A stretch of DNA of 47,551 bases from UBA11090 sp035560555 (GTDB lineage: Bacteria; Spirochaetota; Spirochaetia; Treponematales; Rectinemataceae): assembly GCA_035560555.1 (NCBI GenBank), contig DATMZF010000064.1, positions 1 to 47,551 on the forward strand, given 5' to 3'. The notes beneath the pieces are model-generated. The model had not been told where the DNA came from, did no database searches, and saw nothing but the letters and a program-made list of their open reading frames with translations. Each line of letters begins with the position of its first letter. Within the stretch, counting starts at the first letter, position 1. This document shows positions 16,046 through 23,354 of the stretch, piece by piece. Made by a program: the position numbers and the translations under genes.

Positions 16046-16738
16046 TTACAAACTCTCCAAATCCGATGGTTCCCGAAGGCCTTTCGCTTCTTCCAAGTAG
16101 CTATAGAGCGTGAATTTCGAGACATGGAAGGCTTGGCAGAGAAGCACGCTGGCCTTCGTGATTTTAAAGACGCCCTTGCTGTCCAGATACTCCAGCGCCT
16201 TTATCTTCTCTTTCTTGCTCATCAGCGACATTGGCTTGCCCACGATCTGTTCGCATTGTTCCATATAATAACGCATCACGTCGTCCACATTCTCGAAGGC
16301 TACATCCTCCTCCTTGAGCGTGGAGATATCTGGATTGTTGTAGCGGACGAAACTCTGTAACGCGTTTTGCGCGAGTATGAAATCCGACATCTCGAGATTG
16401 AGGCAGACCGACCCGATGATTTTCCTGTTCTCATCGCATATGAGGGTGGTGCAGGATTTGAATATCTGCCCTTTGGTCTCGCTGGTGCCATTGTAGAAGT
16501 AAATCCGACTCTCTTTATATGGCTCTATGTCCTTCCCGGAATTGGATATCATGCCTCCCCGGGGAGGGCCGCCCAACGACCGTCCACTCAGCTGTCCATT
16601 GATGATGTGCACGATGGTGTGCTCAAAACCTTTTCGGAAATCATGGATGACGATTTCGCACTTGTCGCCGAGGAACTTTTGCAGTCCCTCCGCGAATCTG
16701 ATGAAAAAGTCGAAATCGACACTCTTTTCAAGTTCCAT
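16046..16738 (-). CDS. YheO/DauR-type PAS-HTH transcriptional regulator
   Basis: This 230-residue protein has a YheO-like PAS domain (about 10-125; EIVIHDF, IINGQLSGRSLGGP, CLNLEMSDF) and a C-terminal helix-turn-helix (about 185-222; KASVLLCQAFHVSKFTLYSYLEEAKG). Relatives include regulators of amino-acid catabolism such as DauR. The start at 16738 is chosen because CAGGAG lies just upstream. A longer frame reaching 17002 would include a sequence unlike any regulator and would run antisense through a consensus promoter. It has its own terminator and probably controls the transporter and catabolic genes located directly after it; this is inferred from position. Confidence 0.87.
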   Translation of the reverse strand: MELEKSVDFDFFIRFAEGLQKFLGDKCEIVIHDFRKGFEHTIVHIINGQLSGRSLGGPPRGGMISNSGKDIEPYKESRIYFYNGTSETKGQIFKSCTTLICDENRKIIGSVCLNLEMSDFILAQNALQSFVRYNNPDISTLKEEDVAFENVDDVMRYYMEQCEQIVGKPMSLMSKKEKIKALEYLDSKGVFKITKASVLLCQAFHVSKFTLYSYLEEAKGLREPSDLESL

Positions 16739-16859
16739 ATCGCTCCTGTAGTTTGCCTTTCCGACAACGATTCTTGGATTCCCCGCCGCTCCCAACAACC
16801 AGTATGAGAGTATCACAAAATGATAGGGACTGTCACCATAGCCCAGAGCGAAAAAAATA

Positions 16860-16888
16860 TTGACAGCCTTCCCCAGACGGCCTATAGT
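16860..16888 (+). promoter_or_regulatory. consensus sigma-70 promoter
   Basis: TTGACA (16860-16865), a 17-bp spacer, then TATAGT (16883-16888): this is the best promoter match in the window. The expected start is about 16895. It drives either a stand-alone small RNA or the leader of the envelope operon beginning at 17122, since no comparable promoter is visible between 17035 and 17121. Confidence 0.8.
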
Positions 16889-16894
16889 TTCAGT

Positions 16895-17034
16895 ACAAGA
16901 GATATCGCAGGGCCGCCCGAGAGGCCGCCCGCGACAGGCTCCGGGCTGAAACCCCTCCATTGGAGCGGTGATAAGCAGCGGGCGAAAACCCGTGGGATTC
17001 ATACTCTAATCAGTATCCTTCCCGCGGGTTTTTT
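16895..17034 (+). ncRNA. candidate structured small RNA or attenuated leader
   Basis: A roughly 140-nt transcript is predicted from the consensus promoter to an intrinsic terminator, with no convincing reading frame. A long-range stem CGCCCGC (16926-16932) with GCGGGCG (16978-16984) encloses a smaller CTCC/GGAG hairpin. The GCGGG of this stem could instead pair with CCCGC in the terminator (17021-17025), so two exclusive folds are possible, as in riboswitches and attenuators. I do not recognise it as 6S RNA, SRP RNA, tmRNA, RNase P RNA or a known riboswitch class. The 5' end is inferred from the promoter. The stretch 16739-17121 contains this element and a palindrome but no protein gene. Confidence 0.55.
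16985..17034 (+). terminator. intrinsic terminator (possible attenuator)
   Basis: AAAACCCGTGGGA (16985-16997) pairs with TCCCGCGGGTTTT (17020-17032) apart from one G-U wobble, with an inner ATACT/AGTAT stem in the loop. A run of six T follows the stem core at 17029-17034. It lies 88 nt before the first permease gene and is oriented to stop plus-strand transcription. Confidence 0.8.
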
Positions 17035-17045
17035 ATGCCCGGGAG

Positions 17046-17073
17046 CCGACATATCCTTTTGGGGATATGCCGG
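17046..17073. promoter_or_regulatory. 28-bp palindrome before the envelope operon (TetR operator candidate)
   Basis: CATATCC (17050-17056) and GGATATG (17063-17069) form a perfect inverted repeat with a 6-nt centre, and CCG/CGG extend it beyond one mismatch on each side. Its size suits a TetR-family operator, and a TetR gene closes the operon. It could instead act as an RNA hairpin in the leader. Confidence 0.45.
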
Positions 17074-17121
17074 GTCCTGACATAGATACAAAACGTAAGG
17101 GACGGATGCGAAGGGGCCCGC

Positions 17122-18501
17122 ATGCCGGAACCGGACAAACCCAACGCCCACGATCCCGTCGCCCTAAAGCGAGGCGTTTCCCCAAATATCGCCCTCAAGA
17201 GAATCCCGGCCGCCAATCTCCTCTCGCTCGCTTTCCTCAATGTGCGGCGGCACGGTCTCCGCGCGGCGGTGAATATCGCGGGAATCGCCATCACCGTGGC
17301 GGCCCTGGTTTTTTTCCTTTCGTTTTACCGGGGTACCTACGAGGGCACCATGTTCTCCTCCGTCATCGACTACGCGACCTCGCATGGCCAGTTCATGAGC
17401 GCTTCCTTCGACGACGACGACCCCGACGTCTGGCTCAAGGGCGAAAATCTCATCGACGAAAGCATGGCGCGGAGCGATCTGCTGGGCGCCGTACCTTCGC
17501 GCGACGCGGACTGGTCGCCGGTCGCTGCGCCGCGCCTGATGAGCCCCGCCTTGGCGGGCGACGGCGCGCGCGTCGCGTCGGTGACGCTCGCGGGCGTCGT
17601 TTTTCCCCAGGAAGCCAGACTCCTGGCCATCGATGACCGAATGGTGGCAGGCGCCTTCGGCGATGGCGTTGCCGAAGCCTCCACCGGCCCGCGCGGCGTG
17701 GTCATCGGGAAGAAGCTCGCCCAGACCCTATCCCTCGCGGCGGGCGACGAGATCCGCATCCAGGCCACCACGACGGACGGCGCGTCGAACCTGGACTACT
17801 GGAAAATCTCGGGCATCTATTCCACCGGGTACCCCTCGCTGGACCGCGCGATGGTGATGATGGACCTCGCCGAAGCCCAGGATTTTCTCAACGCCGGCGG
17901 GAAGATCAACAAGATCTACTGCAGGCTTGCGGAAGGAAAAAGCTCGGTCGACCGGAGGCGCGCCCTCGCGTCGCTCGAAACCGAGTCTGAACGAAAGCGT
18001 TTCGCCGACCTCGGCCTTCGTTTCCGAAGCTGGGAAAACTACGCCAAAGCCATCGTCGAGGACGCGAAAGCCGACAGTTTCTTCTACGCCATTTTCATCG
18101 TCATCCTGCTTTTCCTTTCCCTCTCGACGATGGCGGGCACCATGAGGGTGACCGTCTTCGAGCGCAAGCGCGAGATCGGCATGATGCGGGCGACGGGCTG
18201 GCTGCGGAACGAGATAACCGAACTCTTTCTCTTCGAGGCCCTTGTGATCGGCATCGTCGGGAGCCTCGCCGGCTGCTGCGTCGGCGGCATCGCCTCCCTG
18301 TGGCTGGAATTCTCCCCCCTCGAATTCAGCGCCGCGCTCGCGAGCTTCGACATCCCTCGGTTTTCGCTCAGCTGCGACCTGCAGCCCGTGGATATCCTCA
18401 TATCTCTCGCCGTCGGCTTCGTCACCGCGATGCTGGCGGGAATCTCCCCCGCGCTGACCGCGGCGCGCATGCCCATTCTTTCGGCTCTGTCCGAACGCTA
18501 A
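17122..18501 (+). CDS. ABC transporter permease, FtsX/MacB type (first of two)
   Basis: This 459-residue permease has one N-terminal membrane helix (about 53-75), a large MacB-type extracytoplasmic domain, then three C-terminal helices of an FtsX domain (about 315-335, 370-395 and 430-455). FERKREIGMMRATGW is the conserved cytoplasmic coupling stretch. The layout is that of LolC/LolE and MacB rather than an importer. GAAGGGG precedes the ATG. It opens an operon with a LolA-like protein, a LolD-like ATPase, a predicted barrel and a second permease, so it likely forms half of an envelope exporter of lipid or lipoprotein. The cargo is unknown. Confidence 0.85.
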   Translation: MPEPDKPNAHDPVALKRGVSPNIALKRIPAANLLSLAFLNVRRHGLRAAVNIAGIAITVAALVFFLSFYRGTYEGTMFSSVIDYATSHGQFMSASFDDDDPDVWLKGENLIDESMARSDLLGAVPSRDADWSPVAAPRLMSPALAGDGARVASVTLAGVVFPQEARLLAIDDRMVAGAFGDGVAEASTGPRGVVIGKKLAQTLSLAAGDEIRIQATTTDGASNLDYWKISGIYSTGYPSLDRAMVMMDLAEAQDFLNAGGKINKIYCRLAEGKSSVDRRRALASLETESERKRFADLGLRFRSWENYAKAIVEDAKADSFFYAIFIVILLFLSLSTMAGTMRVTVFERKREIGMMRATGWLRNEITELFLFEALVIGIVGSLAGCCVGGIASLWLEFSPLEFSAALASFDIPRFSLSCDLQPVDILISLAVGFVTAMLAGISPALTAARMPILSALSER

Positions 18502-18516
18502 TGCCAAGGAGCGATC

Positions 18517-19284
18517 ATGAATACCAATAGAGTACCGTCGAATAGACTGCCGTTAGCGCGCCAACCCCTCATCGTCGGCTTTTTTCTTTTTAGCGCCGTT
18601 TTCCTGTCGCGCGCCCCGCTCGCCGCCCAGGAAATGAAAGCGGACGAGATCATCGCCGAGATGGACAGCCGCATGAATTTCACGGAATGCCGGATGGTCA
18701 TCCGAATCGAGGACCTCAAGGCGGGCGGAAAGACCAGGTCGCTCAAGGCCAGCGTGGATTATGTGAAGGACCTGGGCACTCGAATGGATTTCGAGGAACC
18801 GGCGCGCGACCGCGGCAAGTGCGTGCTCATGAGCGGCTCGTCGATGTGGATGTCGTCGCCGGCCGTCTCCAAGCCCGTGCGCCTTTCCGGCAAGGACGCC
18901 TTCATGGGCACATCCTTCACCAACGACGACGTGATGAACCTGGACAAGAGCGACGACTACGCTTCGGTCATCGCCGCGAGCGACGAAAGCGGCTGGGACA
19001 TCGTGATGACGGCGAAAACCTCGGGCCTTCCCTACCAGAAAATCGCGGCCAGGATCGGCAGGGACTTTCTTCCGGTGAGCATGGTCTATTATTCCCGATC
19101 AGGGAAGGAATCCAAAAGGGTGAATTTCTCCGCCGTGAAAAACTTCGGCGGAAAGCCGCGCCCTTCGGTCATGGCGATCGTCGATCTGATGAAGCCGGGC
19201 GACACGAGTTCGGTCATTTTCGAGCGGATCAGCGAAGAGCCGGTCAATCGCTTCAGGCTGACCCCAGCCTCTTTGGGGAATTGA
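18517..19284 (+). CDS. LolA-like outer membrane lipoprotein-sorting protein
   Basis: This 255-residue protein has a signal peptide (hydrophobic core about 18-32, likely cleavage after LAAQ near 38) and a body typical of periplasmic proteins annotated as outer-membrane lipoprotein-sorting, a LolA/LolB-fold family. Segments such as DEIIAEMDSRM, MDFEEPARDRGKCVLMSG and MWMSSPAVSKPVRLSGKDAFMGTSF are characteristic of this branch. It should carry a hydrophobic cargo across the periplasm between the inner-membrane permeases and the outer membrane. It follows the first permease by 15 nt with AAGGAG as ribosome site and precedes the ATPase gene. True LolA function is not proven by the sequence. Confidence 0.8.
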   Translation: MNTNRVPSNRLPLARQPLIVGFFLFSAVFLSRAPLAAQEMKADEIIAEMDSRMNFTECRMVIRIEDLKAGGKTRSLKASVDYVKDLGTRMDFEEPARDRGKCVLMSGSSMWMSSPAVSKPVRLSGKDAFMGTSFTNDDVMNLDKSDDYASVIAASDESGWDIVMTAKTSGLPYQKIAARIGRDFLPVSMVYYSRSGKESKRVNFSAVKNFGGKPRPSVMAIVDLMKPGDTSSVIFERISEEPVNRFRLTPASLGN

Positions 19285-19291
19285 GGCAACC

Positions 19292-19990
19292 ATGAGCAAG
19301 ATAGAAATCCGCAATCTGACGAAATCCTACCGGCTCGGCCATACCAGCGTCGAAGCCCTGAGAGGCATAGATCTCAGCATCGACACGCCGGAGATCATCG
19401 GTATCGTCGGCCCTTCGGGCTCTGGCAAGACCACCCTGCTCAACATACTAGGCGGCATAGACCTGGCGACTTCCGGGACAGTCTCGATCGACGAGGAAGA
19501 AATCGGCGATCTGGACGACAACGCGCGCACGGCCCTCCGCCGCAGAGATATAGGCTTTATCTTCCAGACCTTCAGCCTCATCCCCGTGCTGACCGCCCTG
19601 GAAAACGTGGAGCTCCCCCTCATGGCCCAGGGCCTGCCCAAGAAGGAGAGGAGAGAGCGGGCGCTCGCGCTGCTCAAACGGGTGGGCTTAACGCGGGAAG
19701 CCTATCAGCGTCCCGACGAACTCTCGGGCGGACAGCGCCAGCGCGTGGCGATAGCCCGGGCTCTCATCATAAAGCCGCGCCTCGTCCTCGCCGACGAGCC
19801 GACCGCGAACCTCGACGGCGAAAACGGGCGGAACGTGCTGGAGCTCATGCACGAGATGAACCACGAGATGAAGACCACCTTTCTCCTTTCGACCCACGAC
19901 CCGCGCGTCCTGCCCTACCTCGACCGGCGGGTCTACCTTGAGGACGGCCGCATAACGCGCATCGAGGTCGTGGAGGACCACATAACATGA
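19292..19990 (+). CDS. ABC transporter ATP-binding protein (LolD/MacB type)
   Basis: This 232-residue ATPase has Walker A GPSGSGKTT at 40-48, the signature LSGGQRQRVAIARAL and Walker B LVLADEPTANLD followed by a switch histidine in STHD. Length and the NLDGENG segment fit the LolD/FtsE/MacB class that pairs with FtsX-type permeases. It should power the two permeases encoded on each side. Its stop overlaps the ATG of the barrel gene (ATGA), so the two are translationally coupled. Confidence 0.92.
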   Translation: MSKIEIRNLTKSYRLGHTSVEALRGIDLSIDTPEIIGIVGPSGSGKTTLLNILGGIDLATSGTVSIDEEEIGDLDDNARTALRRRDIGFIFQTFSLIPVLTALENVELPLMAQGLPKKERRERALALLKRVGLTREAYQRPDELSGGQRQRVAIARALIIKPRLVLADEPTANLDGENGRNVLELMHEMNHEMKTTFLLSTHDPRVLPYLDRRVYLEDGRITRIEVVEDHIT

Positions 19991-21204
19991 ATTACAGCAT
20001 ACGACCCCGGCGCTTCGCGAGAACTTGGCATCGCGCGCGAACCCGGCGCTGCGCGAGACCTTGGTATCGCGCGCTCCTTTTCTGCCTCACGTTGGGCGCG
20101 CTCGGCGCGACAGTGTTTGCGCAGGACGGCGACGCGTCCTTAAAGCTTTCCGGCTCGCTGCTGAACGAGACCGGCTATATTGGATTCCGGGACGACATCC
20201 CCGACGGATCGACGAGGGATTGGTATTCCCAGACTCACGTCGCGGCTCGGCTGTCCCAAGTCGGCGACAAGACTCGTTTTTTCGCGGCTCTATGGACCCG
20301 CTTCGACACCGCGACGGGCGGCTGGGATCTTTCGCTGGACGAAGCCTGGGGCGAATGGAGCCCCGCGTCCTTCGCGAGCCTGCGCATCGGTCGCTTTCCC
20401 CTGCGGTACGGACCCTGCGTCGCCTTCAATCCCGCGAATTCCCTCGTCGCTAAAAGCCCCTTCGACAGCCGCGCCAACAAGGTCGGTCTCGATGGCCTGG
20501 CGTTGGAGATGCAGCCGCTCTTGGCGGCGAAGGACGGGGAGGAGCTCCCGTATTCCCTCGTCGTGGACGCCGCCCTGCTGCTGCCTTCTGACGTGGCGGG
20601 CTCATCGGCGGCCGGCCCCTTCGACATCGAGGAGTCGAGCGCCCACGGCAGGATCACCTTCTACGCCCCCGGCTCGGGGGTCCTGGGAGCGACTGAGGTA
20701 GGAGTCTCTGGTGACTTCCGCCGCCTTGGCGGGGCCGCGCCGGGAGGGAAGGTACCCATGGCGGGCGGCCTCTGGCTCAGCACGGATCTCGCCGGCTTCG
20801 TGATCGGAGCCGAGGGGACGCGCAGGAGCCCCGGATACGACGAGCTGTCGCTTCTCGGAGCCTCCGTCTCTTCGGAGACGGAAAACGGATACGGCTGGGC
20901 CCTCAGCGTGAACCGCAGGATGGGCGATTTCTTCGCCCTCGTCGAAGCGAGTTACGCGAATCCTGGATACGGCTGGCGGGGATTCGCGCAGCTTTCGAGA
21001 AACGTCGACGACAACGCCGCTTCACTTTCAGCGTTGGTCGATTTTGACACGTTGGCCGCTCGAATAGTGCTTGACTCCGCCTGGAATATCGGCGATTTTC
21101 TCGTGCTGCACGCAAAAGCCGCCTGGAACTACCGTCCCGAGAAATGGACTCCTCAGCTCGCGAACGAGTGCCTCGCCGGCCTTTCCCTGGAGTATTTCTT
21201 CTAA
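19987..21204 (+). CDS. predicted outer-membrane beta-barrel protein
   Basis: This 405-residue protein has an N-terminal signal (hydrophobic core about 30-42, cleavage near VFAQ) and a body of alternating amphipathic strands rich in Gly, Ser and aromatic residues. It ends in LEYFF, and a terminal phenylalanine is typical of outer-membrane barrels. Segments such as DEAWGEWSPASFASLRIGRF and RYGPCVAFNPANSL recall porin-like DUF1302-type proteins, but I do not recognise a family with certainty. The arginine-rich start contains a 36-bp in-frame tandem duplication. Encoded between the ATPase and second permease, it may be the outer-membrane end of the exporter. Confidence 0.65.
   Translation: MNYSIRPRRFARTWHRARTRRCARPWYRALLFCLTLGALGATVFAQDGDASLKLSGSLLNETGYIGFRDDIPDGSTRDWYSQTHVAARLSQVGDKTRFFAALWTRFDTATGGWDLSLDEAWGEWSPASFASLRIGRFPLRYGPCVAFNPANSLVAKSPFDSRANKVGLDGLALEMQPLLAAKDGEELPYSLVVDAALLLPSDVAGSSAAGPFDIEESSAHGRITFYAPGSGVLGATEVGVSGDFRRLGGAAPGGKVPMAGGLWLSTDLAGFVIGAEGTRRSPGYDELSLLGASVSSETENGYGWALSVNRRMGDFFALVEASYANPGYGWRGFAQLSRNVDDNAASLSALVDFDTLAARIVLDSAWNIGDFLVLHAKAAWNYRPEKWTPQLANECLAGLSLEYFF
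20002..20073 (+). repeat. 36-bp tandem duplication in the signal-peptide coding region
   Basis: Copies at 20002-20037 and 20038-20073 agree at 32 of 36 positions. They encode RPRRFARTWHRA and RTRRCARPWYRA, so the duplication keeps the frame and lengthens the basic n-region of the signal peptide by 12 residues. Confidence 0.9.
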
Positions 21205-21216
21205 TAGGGAGACGAC

Positions 21217-22587
21217 ATGAATTCTGTAAAGCTTATACTGTTCCTTGCCTGGCGCAACGTGCTCCGCTACCGCAAACGAACGATCCAGTCTTTTCTCATT
21301 CTCTTCTGCGGGGCATTCTGCGTCATGCTAATCGACGCCTATATGAAGGGCTTCGCGGCTTCCTCCATCGAAAGAGTCGTAAGCCAAAGCGGCCATTTGG
21401 ATGTCCACGCGGCCGGCTATATCGATTCCGCCGAGGCGATGCCGATGGATCTCGTCATCGACGACGCCGAAGGCGTCATGGAGACCATGCAGTCGGCCGC
21501 TGCCGCCGCGGCGTCTCCCGGGACGGAGATCATCCTGTCCCCTTCGGCGCTGACGGGATGCATGCTCTCCAACGGCGAGATCTCAAAGCCCGCCGCCGTC
21601 CTCGCCGCCGAAGCCTACGCGCGCGCTTCCTCAAAAAGACAGGAGCCCGCTGCGGCGGTGGCCCGCGCGCCGGCAACAACCCCGGCTCCGGCACCAGCAC
21701 CAGGCCCGGCCAATCCCATGCTCTCCGACGCCAGATCGGCCATCGTCGCAGGCCACTATTTCCTCGATCCTGCCGAACAAGGAGCCCTCCTCGACGAAAA
21801 ATTCGCGGGCAGGCTCGGTCTGACGGTCGGCGATTCCCTCATCCTCCTCGGAAACGACGCCTACGGTTCCTTTTCCATGATGGAGACGAAAATTATCGGC
21901 GTGGTCCGCGAGGCTTCGCTGCCGGAGGGGACCGGCTGCGTCGTGGACCTGGCCAGCTTCGCCCCCGTTTTTGGCCTGGAAGGAAAGGCCGCCGCCATAT
22001 CGCTGTGGTTCGTCTCGGGCGACGACGCGAAGCCTTTGGGCAGCAAGGCCGAACCGGCCGCCGTCCAGGCGGTCATGGCGGCGCTGAAAGGGAACGCGAA
22101 CCTCGAAGCGCGGCCTTTCTCGGCGATTTCCTCGAGCTACGCCGCCATGTTCGAGTTCCTGGATATCTTTCTGGCAGGCATGATGGCGATATTCGTGCTC
22201 GTAGCTGGCGTAGGCATGACCAACGCAATACTCCTGTCGGTGCAGGACCGCGTGCGGGATCTCGGGACGCTGCGGGCCATCGCGCTCAGCTCCCGTCAGG
22301 CGGGCGCCCTAATCTACGCCGAGACGCTCGTCACCTCGCTGGCCGCCGCTCTCGCCGCCCTGGGGCTGGGCATGCTGACGATCTGGATCCTGCAGGCTTC
22401 CGGTCTTGGAATCCGCTTCGAATTTTCGGACATAGGCGCCAATTTTCCGGATTCCATCAGGCCCCAACTGTTCCCGATGCGGCTTTTGGCCATTTCGGCC
22501 ATGAGCGCCGCCTTTCCGCTTCTGGCCGCCGCCCTTCCGGCGCGCGGCGCCAGGAAGCTAACCATCAGGGAATGTTTCGGTTCCTGA
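21217..22587 (+). CDS. ABC transporter permease, FtsX type (second of two)
   Basis: This 456-residue permease has an N-terminal helix (about 24-42), an extracytoplasmic domain, and three C-terminal helices of an FtsX domain (DIFLAGMMAIFVLVAGVGM, TLVTSLAAALAALGLGM and the final SAMSAAFPLLAAALP region). VQDRVRDLGTLRAIALS is the coupling stretch. An alanine/proline-rich segment at about residues 136-169 interrupts the extracytoplasmic domain and is probably a flexible linker. GGGAG precedes the ATG. With the 459-residue permease and the LolD-like ATPase it would form a heteromeric exporter, comparable in layout to LolCDE. Confidence 0.85.
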   Translation: MNSVKLILFLAWRNVLRYRKRTIQSFLILFCGAFCVMLIDAYMKGFAASSIERVVSQSGHLDVHAAGYIDSAEAMPMDLVIDDAEGVMETMQSAAAAAASPGTEIILSPSALTGCMLSNGEISKPAAVLAAEAYARASSKRQEPAAAVARAPATTPAPAPAPGPANPMLSDARSAIVAGHYFLDPAEQGALLDEKFAGRLGLTVGDSLILLGNDAYGSFSMMETKIIGVVREASLPEGTGCVVDLASFAPVFGLEGKAAAISLWFVSGDDAKPLGSKAEPAAVQAVMAALKGNANLEARPFSAISSSYAAMFEFLDIFLAGMMAIFVLVAGVGMTNAILLSVQDRVRDLGTLRAIALSSRQAGALIYAETLVTSLAAALAALGLGMLTIWILQASGLGIRFEFSDIGANFPDSIRPQLFPMRLLAISAMSAAFPLLAAALPARGARKLTIRECFGS

Positions 22588-22649
22588 AAGCCCGGTGGAC
22601 GAGAGGCGAAACATCTGCCGAAACCAGGCAGGTATGGAGAGATTGAATC

Positions 22650-23210
22650 ATGTCAGACTCGCAGATAACAAAACGAGCCCTGGCCGAGGCGATAAAAAGC
22701 CTCATGGCGGAAAAGCCGATGGAAAAAATCGGTGTCGGGGAGATCGTCGCTCGGTGCGGCCTCAACCGCAAAAGCTTTTATTATCATTTCCGCGACAAAT
22801 ATCATCTGGTGAACTGGATTTTTTATACGGAGCTGTTCTCGAAAACGCGGGGCCAGGTAATGGAAGATCCTTGGGAAGCACTGTCCATCATGTGCGATTA
22901 CCTGTATGACAATGCGCCATTCTATCGCAACGCGCTGCGCGTGAACGGGCAGAACTCCTTCTCTGACTGGTTCATGGAAGTTATGCGGCCGATTATAGAA
23001 GAATATTTCGACACTCTTTTCGAAGAGAATTCGGATAGGGAATTCTACGCCGCATACTGTGCCGAGACCATCAGGGCGTCGATAACGCGTTGGCTGCTCG
23101 AGGATCCAACAATCCCTCCTTCTCGGTTTGTTCTCCTCCTGAAAACGGCCTTTCAACGCATCGCTTCGAAAGTCGCCTCAGAGCGGATCCGTACGGGCCA
23201 TACGGCATAG
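22650..23210 (+). CDS. TetR/AcrR family transcriptional regulator
   Basis: This 186-residue protein has the N-terminal TetR helix-turn-helix at about 1-50 (KRALAEAIKSLMAEKPMEKI, then VGEIVARCGLNRKSFYYHFRDKYHLVNWIF). Its C-terminal part (YDNAPFYRNALRVNGQNSF, WLLEDPTIPPSRFV) resembles the DhaS-like TetR_C_8 group. It is the last gene of the envelope operon, 62 nt after the second permease, and probably controls that operon. The palindrome at 17046-17073 is a candidate operator. The ligand is unknown. Confidence 0.9.
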   Translation: MSDSQITKRALAEAIKSLMAEKPMEKIGVGEIVARCGLNRKSFYYHFRDKYHLVNWIFYTELFSKTRGQVMEDPWEALSIMCDYLYDNAPFYRNALRVNGQNSFSDWFMEVMRPIIEEYFDTLFEENSDREFYAAYCAETIRASITRWLLEDPTIPPSRFVLLLKTAFQRIASKVASERIRTGHTA

Positions 23211-23354
23211 ATAATTCCGGCGTCCATAGAATCCATAGAGAATGCAACAGTATTACCCACTTGTGGGGATTCGGGACAAAAGGAATGAACTGTCCGTTGT
23301 TTGCCGCGCGATCAAGCCTTATCGTTCTAGGAACAAGAAATCGGAGGCACGAAA

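Noticed and set aside
16739..17002. N-terminal extension of the YheO-type regulator to 17002
   Set aside because: The added residues do not resemble the family, there is no ribosome site, and the DNA contains a consensus promoter on the other strand; the start at 16738 has a proper site.
21144..22646. 500-codon plus-strand open frame
   Set aside because: It overlaps the second FtsX permease gene in another frame; its arginine-, glycine- and proline-rich translation has no family features and is a shadow of the GC-rich coding strand.
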